This document shows, piece after piece, positions 21,776 through 32,140 of a stretch of DNA of 32,500 nt. Location: the NCBI GenBank assembly GCA_002005505.1, contig KV908470.1:25001-57500 (forward strand). Direction: 5' to 3'. The position numbers and the translations under genes are program-made. This stretch comes from Botryococcus braunii. Taxonomy: Eukaryota > Chlorophyta > Trebouxiophyceae. Positions within the stretch are counted from its first letter, which is position 1, and every line of letters begins with the position of its first letter. The notes under the pieces were generated by a model. That model was not told where the DNA came from and searched no databases. It saw only the letters and a list, made by a program, of their open reading frames with translations.

Positions 21776-22987
21776 TGCCTGCATTCGCTAGCAATGCTAT
21801 GCCCTACATTGTTATCAGTGGGATCCCCCATCCGGTACCCGTTGCCCAGGTCCTTGTCCTGCAGGTGGTACACCCGCAAGGGTGTGCCGGTGGTAAGCCC
21901 CATGTGGCAACCAATGAGAGTCCCCCATGGGGTACCAATGGACCGCGACAGTGATGTACCGCAAGCCTGTCCCCATGCAGAGGCCTGGAAGGATAAATTT
22001 AAAAGCTCAACTGGGGAGGCTTCCAAAGAAGCTGCAAGACATTGCTGGAGAGGTCCATGAGCCCCTGGTTTGGGATGCTGCAGGGTATTCGCATTGCTCG
22101 AGGGGCATCAATGGTGTTTCCAAGCAACGCCCTTACCTTGCAGCTTTTCCAAAAACCACCTTCTTTGAAACAGGCGTGAATGTCACTGTTTGTCACGGCC
22201 GCTCCTGTCGGCGGGTGCAGCTCTTGAGATTTGGTGAACCCTCGGGTAAGCTCCACTGTCAGGCATTCCTGGGGCAGACCCCTAGCTATAGCATCTCTGG
22301 AGTAGAGCATCTGGACATTGCTGGAGTAGACATAGGTAGTGCATTGCTGTAGTAGACCACTACCGTTGTTGGAGTAGAGCATAAGGCTGGTGCTGGAGTC
22401 GACACGGGTATAGGCATTGATGATCTAGACCACTTCTCACATCCTTGCGTTGGTGCCAGGCCATGTTTGGTTGGAGGTGGCTGGGCTATAATCTTAACCC
22501 GGGGGGGGGGGGGGGGGCTTGTCTGATAACTCATCAAAGTTCATTCAGCCGCCGCCTGCGCATGCACAACAGCAATGAACATCAGCTCCCTTCCAATGAT
22601 TGACAAATCTGATGCATGAGGAGCGGACGTCATGCAGTCTTCCACTTTGCGCTGCAATTCCGTACAAAGTAAGCATCGCCAAGACACGGTTCCAATCCAC
22701 AGCAATTTTCAAACATTCACTATGAGGGAAGACTGTAAAAACTAAGTGTTTGCCCATTATAGAAGATTGCAATGGTGGCATGCGCAGTGATCCAAGAACG
22801 GCATTTACACAAGCCTTTGTTTCCCCGGCAACTGGCACCGGAACCCCTACAAATTTGCACCAAAATTCCTTTAGAGCCCTGACTTCCTGTGGGGCAATGC
22901 AGGTGGGCCACGAAAAGGATCACATATACGTTTGCGCCAGTCCTCCATCTGGAACCGTTTGGGCACATATCCCAATCCGAGTTTGTG
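21776..22987. other. region downstream of satellite, no gene recognised
   Basis: The plus frame 21927-22352 is open for 141 codons and resembles no family I know. The minus frame 21999-22382 is similarly long, so open frame alone does not choose between them. The stretch 22296-22410 is a degenerate tandem of CTGGAGTAGA(C/G)CAT-like units. A run of 17 G occurs at about 22501-22517. Confidence 0.4.
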
Positions 22988-24040
22988 TTACAACGCAGGG
23001 GATGACAAAAATGGAGTGCATATCATTCCCTTGCCAAGCGATCCAGGGTTCCCCCGCCTTGCATCTGTCTCTTTCACCTTACTGGCATTCACCCCAAATC
23101 CCAAATATTTTGTCCCAAACACAACCCCTTTGTCCCAAACACCACATTCAAAATAGTCTCGGAAGTGGGAAATTTCAAGCATTTGTCCCAATCTACATGA
23201 CCCCGCATGGGGGCCCTCCAATCCACCAACGGTAAAGCCCGGGGGGTACTTGCGGGGCGCATTTATGCGGTATGGGCCCCCCGGCCAGTTCCTCCACGAC
23301 AAGTTAACTTGCAAATTGCCGATTTTGTTTTGTGGCAGGTCATGGGCGAGGCGGAATGCGATTATTGCCCGCTGCAGGTCAGCCCCGGCATGTTCTACAT
23401 TATTCCATTTGAGCTGAGCGCCTAGGTCTTGCCGCTTAAGCTGTGGAGCAGACTGCTGGCACAACATTGGAGCTGCAGCCTCAGCGGAGCAAACGAACTT
23501 TCGTGCAAGATGCACAAGAGCAAAGCACGGCACAACCAGTTCCTGTGTGCGCGCCGATACTGTCACATGTAGCCCTTCGTGGGCGTTGAAAGTCATTCGA
23601 ATCTCAAAGTCTGTGGTGTCTCCATGGCGTGCCGTAACTGTCAAGCAGCATGGGTTGTTCAATGCCTTCCATTTCACCAAGGCATCCCCGTCATATCCTG
23701 GGAGACCCCTGGTTTGGACCTCGAATGTTTTCGTTTCCTTGAGTGCACAGGCAGGCGGAAGTGTCCCGCCGTGTCTGAGATCATAAATTGGTACCTTGTC
23801 TGGTTGGCTTCCTCTGGTCATTCTGCGCCCCGAACATTCAAGGAGCCAATCCAGCATGTTGTCAACAACACTGGTGTCGAGTGTTGAAGTTGCGATGTCA
23901 CCTAGCCACGCTTCTTCTCGCTCCCGGCGTAAGCGTAGCTCATCGTTAAAACAACGGCACGTGTGTGCGACTCTCATAAGTTCGAGCGCTTGGAGCATGG
24001 ACAATATGATATCCTGCATGTTGTTTGGCAGATCATCCCA
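22988..24040 (-). CDS. F-box-like protein of unknown substrate, 5' exon(s) missing
   Basis: A minus-strand frame is open for 343 codons from the ATG at 24019 to a TAA at 22988. Translation upstream of that ATG gives WDDLPNN, directly continuous with MQDIILSMLQALELMRVAHT and CRCFND. Together these match an F-box (LP at the start, IL..L, L.R.A..CR.FN). The exon therefore probably starts at 24040 after the acceptor CGTCAG, or a little upstream, and needs an upstream exon for its initiator. F-box proteins bind SKP1 through this motif and present a substrate to an SCF ubiquitin ligase. The remaining 300 residues show no repeats (no LRR, Kelch or WD) and I do not recognise them. The last 40 codons, with a duplicated (V/G)FGTK-like stretch, could be intron read-through. 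Confidence 0.5.
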   Translation of the reverse strand, partial: WDDLPNNMQDIILSMLQALELMRVAHTCRCFNDELRLRREREEAWLGDIATSTLDTSVVDNMLDWLLECSGRRMTRGSQPDKVPIYDLRHGGTLPPACALKETKTFEVQTRGLPGYDGDALVKWKALNNPCCLTVTARHGDTTDFEIRMTFNAHEGLHVTVSARTQELVVPCFALVHLARKFVCSAEAAAPMLCQQSAPQLKRQDLGAQLKWNNVEHAGADLQRAIIAFRLAHDLPQNKIGNLQVNLSWRNWPGGPYRINAPRKYPPGFTVGGLEGPHAGSCRLGQMLEISHFRDYFECGVWDKGVVFGTKYLGFGVNASKVKETDARRGNPGSLGKGMICTPFLSSPAL

Positions 24041-25016
24041 CTGACGAGTTCCTGCATGTACAGAGGTTGTCAGTATGAGGGTCTAACATCATGTCGTGCA
24101 GACTCGCTAACGAGATCCTGCCAACCCCAAACTCGACGAAAGGTGGACAGGTCATCGCAAGCAAAATGAAAGAGGGTGTTTGCATCCCCAACCTACTCTT
24201 CAATCGTCGCAATCAGGTGTGAATAAGGGAACCTGCGCGCACAGTGCGTTCGCACAAACCTAAGCGTGTCATGGCCAGAGTAAGGCAGGCAGTGCACTTA
24301 CTTGAGAGTCCTGCGGGTAAATACAGACGACTCATGCTTATTGTTTTCAAGTTGTTGACCGGGCTGCTCGACATCTGATGTCCTGCATGCCACAAACAAA
24401 GTAGGTGTGGCGGGCAGAGTCCGCGTCCAACAAAAGCATAGAACGAAAAACCACAACAATAATGAAGAAGAAACAACACCTCAAATATGATTATAAGTAG
24501 CATTGAGGCACGAGAGAAACGAGCACTTTCCGACCTAACGGTGAAGGGTCGAGGGTCACGAAGACACAAGTTAGACACATGAAGTGAATACACGTTTCAT
24601 AAAATAAAAGAAGAACACATAATAATGTCCTGATCGGTGTGAAGAATATCCGTACGGACACGAAGGAGGTGGACACCTACCCTCAATTCGATGAACAACC
24701 GAAACACTGTTGGCAGCAAAAACTCTTTGCTTTGAGTCCAAGTCATAGATTAAACCGTTGTAAGACTAGAATATCTTCAAGTTTTGAAGTGTGAGGTTCA
24801 AATACTGAGGCCCTCCCTCGGGCCGCCTACCAGATTCCTCTTCTTCGCCCCAGCGCTTGGTCTCCTAAAATGATGAGCCGCGGTCTCCTAATAAGGAACG
24901 AAGGAATTATTTCATCCGGAAGTTCTGGATGTAAGAACTTCTGGACCACGACCAGCCATGCCTTCACCTCGTACTGGCTGGTTCTGGAAGGAAGCAACGA
25001 AGGAAGGACGCAAGGA

Positions 25017-25049
25017 CGGAAGGAAGGAAGGAAGGAAGGAAGGAAGGAA
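25017..25049. repeat. (GGAA)n microsatellite
   Basis: About eight near-perfect AAGG units, following looser copies from about 24990. Confidence 0.9.
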
Positions 25050-25404
25050 TCATGCACGTAATTTCTTCTTCCCCCTGGCCAGAGTACTTTAGGGGCCAAG
25101 GACCGCCAGGTGTCATAGCTTCCGGCAAACTTTTTAGTAGTAACTTGTTGATGTACATTATTGTGTGTTTATCCAATGGCGTCTTATCAATAACGCTTCC
25201 ATGCCTGTCATTATCTACCAGCTGGGTGATATAGGGCCTGTTTTGGGTGGTTGAGATTTCGCGTATTGCCCCTCTAGATTGGGTTGCGGCGTAGCTTCCC
25301 ACTACCGCCACTAGCTGTATCACCCATCTTCCCTAAGCCCACCTGCCTATATCTCCTTGCTTCCTCATTTCTGCCCATATCACCCAGCTTATTTTTTTTC
25401 CTTC

Positions 25405-25482
25405 CTTTTTCGAGCGGGATTCGAACCCCTGTCCTCCTCGTCAGCAGCGCTGGCAGCACACTACCCATCCGCACTTTCGGAC
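25405..25482 (-). mobile_element. tRNA-derived SINE-like head (pol III box A and box B)
   Basis: On the minus strand a perfect B-box, GGTTCGAATCC (25417-25427 complement), lies about 30-40 nt downstream of an A-box-like TGGGTAGTGTGC (25456-25467 complement), as in tRNA genes and tRNA-derived SINEs. The acceptor stem does not close, the T stem has mismatches, and no clean anticodon stem forms. A functional tRNA is therefore unlikely. A simple AAGGAAGGAAAAAAAAT tail follows, as many SINEs have. Confidence 0.4.
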
Positions 25483-25921
25483 AAAGAGCTGCATTGAACC
25501 TTGTATATGTACTGCAGAGCCTGGTTCCTCCCGCTATTGCAACTGATTTTGTCACAAAACCATGTCTTTAACGCATAAAAATCAATGAAAAGTTGTATGT
25601 ATGTATCAAAGCAGGGGTCTGTGGGTTCCCTTTATCGGTTTTTCATGTTTCGACGGTGAACACCTCTCGGGTTCCCGATCGCGGTAGATCACGAATCATG
25701 GAAAAACGACGGGGCTGTCGTAAGCACCATCCAAGTAAGTTTTATATGAATTTATGTATATTACCAAGTTCGTAATTGTGTTCTGTTAATCACGGAGTTC
25801 TGTGGCGACATCTCGTATTTCCTTCCGTGGAAGCTGGCATCTTCGGATCCCGACAAGGAACTACATTATACAGGGGACGTGACTAAAAAGCTCATATCAC
25901 TCCGACTGGCAAATAAGCATA

Positions 25922-26197
25922 TTTCATACCAGCTATTCCGGGGCTAGAGGGTGATACGCCCAATCTCGTACTGCTTCCCTCGGGAAGCTGTGGAAATTTC
26001 TGAGATCCCTCGGGCTAAACGCCCTCGGGAAGCTGTGGAAATTTCCCTCGGGCTAAACGCCCTCGGGAAGCTGTGGAAATTTCTGAGATCCCTCGGGCTA
26101 AACGCCCTCGGGATCTCAGAAATTTCCACAGCTTCCCTCGGGAAGCAGTACGAGATTGGGCGTATCACCCTCTAGCCCCGGAATAGCTGGTATGAAA
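25922..26197. mobile_element. 276-bp foldback (inverted-repeat) element with internal tandem repeats
   Basis: The outermost TTTCATACC (25922-25930) and GGTATGAAA (26189-26197) begin arms of about 90 nt that are nearly exact reverse complements, covering AGCTATTCCGGGGCTAGAGG, GTGATACGCCCAATCTCGTA and CTGCTTCCC. The only clear arm differences are CCCTCGGG against CCCGAGGG junctions. The centre holds about three copies of a 40-50 nt unit with CCCTCGGGCTAAACGCC, CTCGGGAAGCTGTGGAAATT and TCTGAGAT. The symmetry explains why minus and plus frames at 25944-26168 and 25951-26175 start with the same residues. It encodes no transposase, so it is a MITE-like or foldback element. Confidence 0.85.
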
Positions 26198-27343
26198 GGT
26201 ACACTTATGTCCCAGTGGGCTGGACGGATTTCTTGTGCTATTGTAGGTATGGTTGCCATGCATATGTATGTCTCGATAATACTTCATGCCACGCGTTTTC
26301 TGGGGCCTCCCTTGGCCAGGGATTCTCTTCCTTCACAGCGTGCTGCTCTGTCCATGCTTCTCAGCTCTGTGCCCATGGCCATTCACGGGCCGGCGGGCTG
26401 CACGTGTGCCTGCCGTACAGCCCCCAGGGGCCACTTTGCTATACTGTTACATGCAGTGTCCTTGGTTGCTTTGTATTCCAGAGACCATGCCGAAGTGGAT
26501 AGGAAAGGATTGTTTGATTGTTGAGATTGTTATTTGTTGAATGCTTGGTGCAGAGTATGTTACATTGTAACAAACTCTGCGTTCAGATCCATTACCTGCA
26601 TACCGTAAACCTGCAATGCCTGACAAGCTACTACACACTTACTAAAAACACACCAATAGCACTCTAATTAAATCACACCGCTGCCAATCACGACCACACG
26701 GCGCCGTCCAACCCCAGCAATAATGACCCCGACCCCTGTCTATGGCTATCTCGACCACCACTACCTGCTACTTGCATTTACAACTACGGCAATATCCACA
26801 AAACAAACCCCATAGCAAACAAACCCACCAATTGTTCAACGCTTCGGCCCCTGCTCAAAAGACATGCCCATATATGGGCGCACTTCTGCTTTCAAGCTCT
26901 TAAGAAATGTCTTCCTCTAAACCTCTATGACTCGTTCATTTCATCTTCCTCTGTTTGCTTCTATCGCCCTTTCTTTCTCTCTTTCCCATAGTTTGTGCTT
27001 CTCCAGATGGTTGAGAACATTTAAAGGTGGGTGGCGGGGCGAAACCCTTCGTAAAGCCTCTAGGACCGCTACCGTCTTTCTCGTGTACTATCGTATCCAT
27101 TTCTCCACGACAACGATGCGGACCCGCTGAATTTCACCTGGTGATCCGCCGATGCGGGATCACCGATCCCCCCCGGGGGGAGAAGGGGGGGGGGGGGGTG
27201 TCGGTTTGAATTTGCGCGGAAGTTTGGGTGGTCCCCTAAGAAGATTCAATGATCCCTGGGAAGCAAAAGGGTAAATTGAAGTGTGAACGCATGAGAGGAA
27301 ACTTTAACTTGCGCTGAGGTTGTTTTCAGAAGCTGATCTTTAA
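26198..27343. other. unassigned region
   Basis: Plus-strand frames at 26215-26540 overlap each other and match nothing recognised. A C-run/G-run pair at about 27168-27200 (CCCCCCGGGGGG then 12 or more G) could form a hairpin or quadruplex. Nothing else was seen. Confidence 0.4.
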
Positions 27344-27739
27344 AACAGGTTACAAACTAGCACCGTGGTGGAACGGACTCGGACTACGCACCACACACTG
27401 CTGAACATCGTGCAATTCCTGAATACAGGAGCGACGAAGGAATTTCAGGCTCTGTATGGGAAGAATGTGCATGGTACTATTCGAAATGCACTATTTAAAT
27501 GGAAGTCATTGCCAGGTCGGTTATGGCGGATAGCACCGGATCACGGTGAGATGTTCCACGTATTCAACGACATTGCTGAGAAAATGGTTGTGTATAGCAA
27601 GAAAAACTACATGTTACAGATGGTAACCATTATATCATTCTTTCCTCGGAGTCTGCAGAAAGACTCACAAACCGATCGGGTGTATGAATCAGTCAAAAGC
27701 TTCACCCACCTTTACTGTAACTTCCTAGATGATTGGTGA
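27344..27739 (+). CDS. unassigned ORF (possible exon), about 130 codons
   Basis: The frame is open from 27344 to a TGA at 27737-27739, preceded by TAA at 27341-27343. It reads VVERTRTTHHTLLNIVQFLN, then TGATKEFQALYGKNVHGTIR and NALFKWKSLPGRLWRIAPDH, and ends HLYCNFLDDW. The composition looks protein-like, with mixed hydrophobic and charged residues and no simple repeat. However, it has no ATG near its start, so it would have to be an internal or last exon. I do not recognise the family. Confidence 0.25.
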   Translation, partial: NRLQTSTVVERTRTTHHTLLNIVQFLNTGATKEFQALYGKNVHGTIRNALFKWKSLPGRLWRIAPDHGEMFHVFNDIAEKMVVYSKKNYMLQMVTIISFFPRSLQKDSQTDRVYESVKSFTHLYCNFLDDW

Positions 27740-27876
27740 TATGAAAGGAGGTATTACCAAGCATATCATTGGGTGAATATTCTGAGTTTGAAAGGCATAT
27801 ATCTGTCATTCTTGTCTTGAGAGGAACTATGTGGAACGACCAGTCAGATACTCACGTCGTGGGACATTTGTAGAAG

Positions 27877-28368
27877 ATGTTTCCGGGAACTACCGTCATT
27901 GTATTTTCGCTTCTGCTGCTGCATAATCATGGAGCTGAGGCAACTGATGGTGCCCGCCCATCCCCTGCCTTGGACCAAAACAGTAGCCAGTCCATAGCCC
28001 TCTCCATGCCCGGATTCTGCAAGATTGTTGGTCAGGGGACATATCCTGTCCACGGTCAACGGGATTGCTACCTTTTCTGCCCTCAGTTGTTGCATCAGGA
28101 AGATGCCAATGCCAGCAGCAGTCCCCGTTTGGATTGTTGCCCATTGACCTTCTGCTATGCACTGCCATACTTCCAAGACAAGGAGGGATCCTGCCAGCCC
28201 TGTTCCTTGCTGCCTGTGCTTAAGTCTTCTATTCAAACAGGGTATGAACACTTCTGGCACTTTCCCTACGCACCATCTCACAGCGGAGTCCCTGAACTCC
28301 AATGTTCTCTCAGAAAGGATTTAATAGGCATTTATTATACAAATGGTGTTAGTTTCGGGGACATCTGA
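27877..28368 (+). CDS. unassigned ORF with signal-peptide-like N-terminus, cysteine-rich
   Basis: The 163-codon frame starts MFPGTTVIVFSLLLLHNHGA followed by EATDGARPSPA. A hydrophobic core and an A-E-A site suggest a secretory signal cleaved near residue 22. The body holds about ten cysteines, including LDCCPLTFC and SCQPC, and no known domain. An antisense frame of similar length (27844-28302) exists, so an open frame is weak evidence. Either strand, or neither, may be coding. Confidence 0.25.
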   Translation: MFPGTTVIVFSLLLLHNHGAEATDGARPSPALDQNSSQSIALSMPGFCKIVGQGTYPVHGQRDCYLFCPQLLHQEDANASSSPRLDCCPLTFCYALPYFQDKEGSCQPCSLLPVLKSSIQTGYEHFWHFPYAPSHSGVPELQCSLRKDLIGIYYTNGVSFGDI

Positions 28369-29835
28369 AGGCAGCTGCATCAAAGTCCTTTCAAATTTGC
28401 ATGAAAGTCCTTTCCAATGCTACCCGCCGTCAAAGGAGCAGGCATCATGAATCATTCACGGTTTCTTAACGTTTATTTAAACAGACATAGTAAACGTTTC
28501 AGCTTGTAGCCCATTGCTTTTTCCCACATTCATGGTATGAAAGATGCAAGCACTGCTGTTTAGGAGCAGGTGGGCATGGAAACAAGGTAGAGCATCTCTT
28601 AGATGTGCCTCACATACTGTAGACGCTGCATGTTGCCTAATCCTAGTTTGCTACATATGGCTACAATATGCTGTAAGGTGGGGCGCTGTAATATGCTGAA
28701 GATGTGGCTGGCTACAACACGAGGCTCTTCATGAAAATCCATTTGCAGGTTCTCAACCATACCAGATCAGAGATGAGGATAACACAAATGTCTCTTGAAA
28801 AGGAGTCTCTTAATTCTAATCTTTGAAGTTCATATCTGCTGGGTTGCTGGGGGCAGCAGTGCTCTTGTGTCCACCATGGCACGAGAGATAACCAGTTTGG
28901 CCCCCACCATTGCCACAGCACCTTTACCGATCTTGAACTTGCCTACAAGTCAAGGTCATTCATCCTCTGCTCACCAAAACAAGGAGAAAGCAACCTCAAA
29001 TTCGAGGCATCTGACTTCAAGGTACACCTCCCAACATAATGCAAACCACTGTAATCGCAAAGGACCATTTTTTCACCTCCCAAGAGCATGCATGAATCCC
29101 CCTGCCGGCCCAAGGGAGGCATGTCATCGTGTCATCAATGCAATATTGGTTGTCAGCCACGGAGTTTCACAATTTTGGGGCTCCTTGCTGTCATGCTCAT
29201 GCAAGGCAATCACCATTCATTGTCCAGTGGCCTTGACTCTGGACTGCAAGACAGCCCAAACCAATACCACGAAGATCAAGCAGTTGCTTTGCACCTGTAA
29301 ACAAAACACTCACACGCAAATCTGCGCACCGCTTCCTCATTAATGTTATTTTGAACTTCTTATCCTCCTATTAGCATCAAAGTCACTTCGCACTGGTGGT
29401 GATTGGTTTCCTCCATCCGTTTTTACTCGGATGGTACATTGTTGTACAACCTTTCAGTAACGATGACCATACAGCTGCCTCGACATTGGTCCTGAAGATG
29501 CTTGTTTATCAAAGAGTGTCCTTACCTGCAGTCCCTGCAGGCAGGCTGATGACTCTGTGAATGTGGGTCAGCGTGAATGGCATCCCCCGGGAGGATCAGG
29601 CAGGCAGGCAGCTTCCCGTCTGCTTTGTTGCAGGTACATCATGCAGGGCCTTGCTTCCAGGCCCCACCCTTACATATGCGCTGACTCACTTGAACTCAGA
29701 ATACTGCTCAGCCACCTGATTTGCAGTGGACTGTTACTGGTGGTGGGGAAGCACCACTGGCCACCAACACCCCTCCATCCCGGAGGATGGGGGAACGTAA
29801 CCACACACATCTGTGCACGGGCGCGTGCGCGCGTG

Positions 29836-29898
<63 letters not shown>

Positions 29899-30319
29899 GC
29901 GCGCGTGCCCGTGTGCTTTTATTGGTGTGCGGTTGAATATTGCATCTGCGTTTGTGCAGGCGGCAGTAGTCTTAGCAGATACTTGGAACTCAGATGATAG
30001 CCCCTGCTTATAGTTTGTTGGCGATCACCAGACCAATCCGGTGTCCCTGGACGATCAGGGTGGACTCGGTGTACTTGCAATGTGGGTACACAGTGGTCCT
30101 TGTGGACTTTAGGTGAGAAATTCGATGGGCTAATTAATACACATTAAAATGCACGTGCACAACGGCACCAATGTCACCTTTGAACGACTCAGAACCCTGA
30201 AATATTGCTGTTGTTTGGGTGGATGACCTTTGCGGTCAGATGCTCACCTGTTCTCAAGATGTCCTCTGTTCGAGGGGATCTGGTCGTTGGGATGGCACGG
30301 TTTCAGCAGAGCCCAGCCT
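28369..30319. other. unassigned region with one CA/CG microsatellite
   Basis: The plus frame 28795-29343 (182 codons) is low-complexity Thr/Ser/His-rich without a family match. No exon of the downstream glycoprotein gene could be placed confidently here, although its 5' exons must lie in this stretch or in 30000-30770. Confidence 0.4.
29820..29908. repeat. (CG)n-(CA)n-(CG)n microsatellite
   Basis: CGCG-rich bases at about 29820-29835, CA 29841-29884, CG 29884-29906. The CA run is bracketed by CG runs. Confidence 0.95.
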
Positions 30320-30850
30320 TTGCAAAGGGCAGGGATGAAAGAGCTTGGAGGCCCCTGTTGGGCATGATTATTTGGCTACCCGCACTGTCTAAAGGGCCTG
30401 GCTTCAATGCAAGGCAGGAACCATACAGTTGTGGAGGCCGTGCTGGGCGTGGCCCTTTTGATATCGATCCTCCTGAGGCTTAATTACAGCTCAAGGCAGG
30501 GACCATATGGTTTCAGAGGCCCCTGTTGGGTTTCACCCTGGGGCCACGTGTTGCCACCACAGCATGAGAAGGGCTTTGTTGCAATCAACAGCAGGGACCA
30601 TACGGTTTCGGAGGCCCCTGTTGGGTCTCACCCTGTGGCTACCAGTAGCTCACAAAGTATGATAAGGGGTTGCCCTGCAGCAGGGACCCTACACTTTTGG
30701 AGGCCCCTGCTGGGTCTGACCATGTGGCTCCTTGTGGCTATCGAGATATCTAAAGGGCTTGGTTGTCGTGCAGGGCAGGGACCATATCCTTTTGGATTCG
30801 ACTGTTGGGTCTGCACGGGCGGCTGTTGCCATGTGTCGGGAAATCGTGCA
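30320..30850. repeat. minisatellite of about 90 bp, six degenerate copies
   Basis: Copies share GGAGGCCCCTGTTGGG, a CA(C/G)GGACCATA(C/T) start, a TGTGGCTACC part and an AAAGGGCTTGG link. CAGGNACCATA-type anchors lie near 30415, 30498, 30593, 30683 and 30777, with a poorer copy before them, so spacing is 83-95 nt. The last copy reads straight into the coding exon of the downstream gene. Confidence 0.8.
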
Positions 30851-32140
30851 AAGTTTGCAGGCTTTGCGCCAAGCAATCTCAGCACAATCGTCAGCATACA
30901 AGGTGGAGGCCCCTACCGATTGGCCTATGAGCTTTCCAACTATGGGGCTGGCTCCAACTCCTGGCGCGCTGTGATAGATTCGCCCTATGGGACTTTTAGT
31001 CCCATCGTGCTGGATTCCCTTGCGAATGTGCCATCCTTTTCCCAAGCATACAGAGAACTGCCTTTCCAGGTTCCAGGAGATCAGTCAATTCTGAGCCTCA
31101 CATTTGAAGGCATGAACGTACGTCCTTTTCACCCTCCATACCAAGCCCGGTCATTTGCTGCTCTCAGAACGCCGTCGTTGTCATTGTCGTTTTCGGTGTC
31201 GTTGTCATTGTCGTTGCCGCTGTCGCTCTCCGCGGTCGTTGTCTTTGTCATTGTCATTGTCGTTGTCTTTAATGTCGCCATCGCCGTCGCCGTCGCCGTC
31301 GCCGTTGTTTATTGCTGCCATTGCCATCGCCATTGTAGCTGTTGCCGTCGCCAACGCCGTTGTTGCTGTTGCTCTTGATGTTGCTCTTGCTGATGCAGTT
31401 GTTTGTTTTGTTGCAGTTTCTGCTATCAAATGACATGCGTCATGACAGAGCTCTCAGAAATTGTCCTTGGCAGATTTTGAAGAAAACCTCTGAGTAGAAG
31501 ATATGCACAAGCTACTCAATAATGATGCGCTCATGTGCAGGATGATGGAGTCTGGGGGGTGCAAAATGTTAAGGTCCGCCTGCGCTGCCCACGGGTTGAC
31601 CACACATGTACTGTATTATCTGCATCATGAGCCCAGCTTGCTGAAATTGCGATTGCTAACGAGCTTGCATTTGGGACACAATCTTGACCTGCAAATATGG
31701 TGTGAACGGGCATTCAGATTACACTTCTGTTCGAGATCGGATAACCCCTCCGATCCCCCCCTCCCCCCCAACTACCATCGCCTCCCCCCTTACCCCGCAC
31801 CCCTCCCCCGTAAACCCCCCCCCCCCCCAAGTTTGAGGTGACCGCAAAGGGAGTTCTGGCTTTGACTTGCGCTGGAGGTGGAGGACAGATTCTTGTTGGG
31901 AATGGGCCACCGCCTCCACAGCCTCCACCATCACCTCCATTGCCTCCATCTCCATCGCCACCACCATTTCCTCCGCCACCCCCATCCCCAGGGCCGCCAC
32001 CGTCGCCACCTTCACCTCCACCTCCTCCATTGCCTCCACCATCACCGCCGTCACCGCCACCCCCGCCTCCGTCGCCTTCACCACCCCCTCACCGCCACCC
32101 CCGCCGGTCGTCTACTGCTTTGCAGCGGGTGCGCGCATAG
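30774..32140 (+). CDS. carbohydrate-binding-like domain plus Ser-Pro/poly-Pro protein (algal HRGP/pherophorin type), 5' end not located
   Basis: Three exons join in phase 0: about 30774-31117 (donor AAC|GTACGT), 31541-31573 (GTGCAG acceptor, donor AAG|GTCCGC) and 31832 onward (CCAAG acceptor). The folded part reads VSGNRAKFAGFAPSNLSTIV, GGGPYRLAYELSNYGAGSNS, then LPFQVPGDQSILSLTFEGMN joined to DDGVWGVQNVKFEVTAKG. This pattern (Y.L.Y.LSN.G...NSW, then L.F.G.ND.G.W...NV) is typical of galactose-binding-like beta-sandwich modules in extracellular proteins. A stalk of PPPSPP/PPPPP follows (about 80 residues), as in hydroxyproline-rich glycoproteins of algal walls. The start at 30774 is a guess within the last minisatellite unit; 30861 is an alternative acceptor. 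The open frame ends HRHPRRSSTALQRVRA, which is probably out of frame; see the finding on a frameshift. Confidence 0.65.
31170..31412. repeat. degenerate GTCNTT/GCCGTC triplet-hexamer array in the glycoprotein gene intron
   Basis: Some 240 nt of units such as GTCGTT, GTCATT, GCCGTC and GTTGCT with strict triplet spacing lie inside intron 31118-31540. The implied frames (Leu-Ser, Val-Ile-Val-Ala) are repeat-driven. Confidence 0.85.

Larger units (their letters stand above)
24041..25921. other. unassigned region with a GGAA microsatellite and a SINE-like head
   Basis: No exon series was recognised. A (GGAA)n tract lies at about 25017-25049 and a minus-strand tRNA-like segment at about 25405-25480. 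A conceivable first exon (ATG at 25698, MEKRRGCRKHHP, donor CCAA|GTAAGT) has no identifiable partner exon. Confidence 0.4.

Noticed and set aside
25405..25482. Functional tRNA gene on the minus strand
   Set aside because: The acceptor stem does not pair, the T stem has mismatches and no anticodon stem forms; only the pol III boxes are conserved.
25944..26175. Two mirror ORFs on opposite strands
   Set aside because: They exist because the locus is an inverted repeat; no coding evidence.
27020..27200. Possible rRNA fragment in the GC-rich stretch
   Set aside because: No conserved rRNA core sequence could be recognised; it looks like ordinary GC/G-run sequence.
27844..28302. 152-codon minus ORF antisense to the cysteine-rich candidate
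   Set aside because: No recognised motif and no signal or splice context; kept only as a caution against the plus-strand call.
28795..29343. 182-codon plus ORF
   Set aside because: Thr/Ser/His-rich low-complexity translation, no domain, and overlapping open frames in other phases.
31155..31433. Val/Ala/Ile and Ser-Leu frames after the GTCGTT array
   Set aside because: Repeat-driven and located inside the intron between exons ending at 31117 and starting at 31541.
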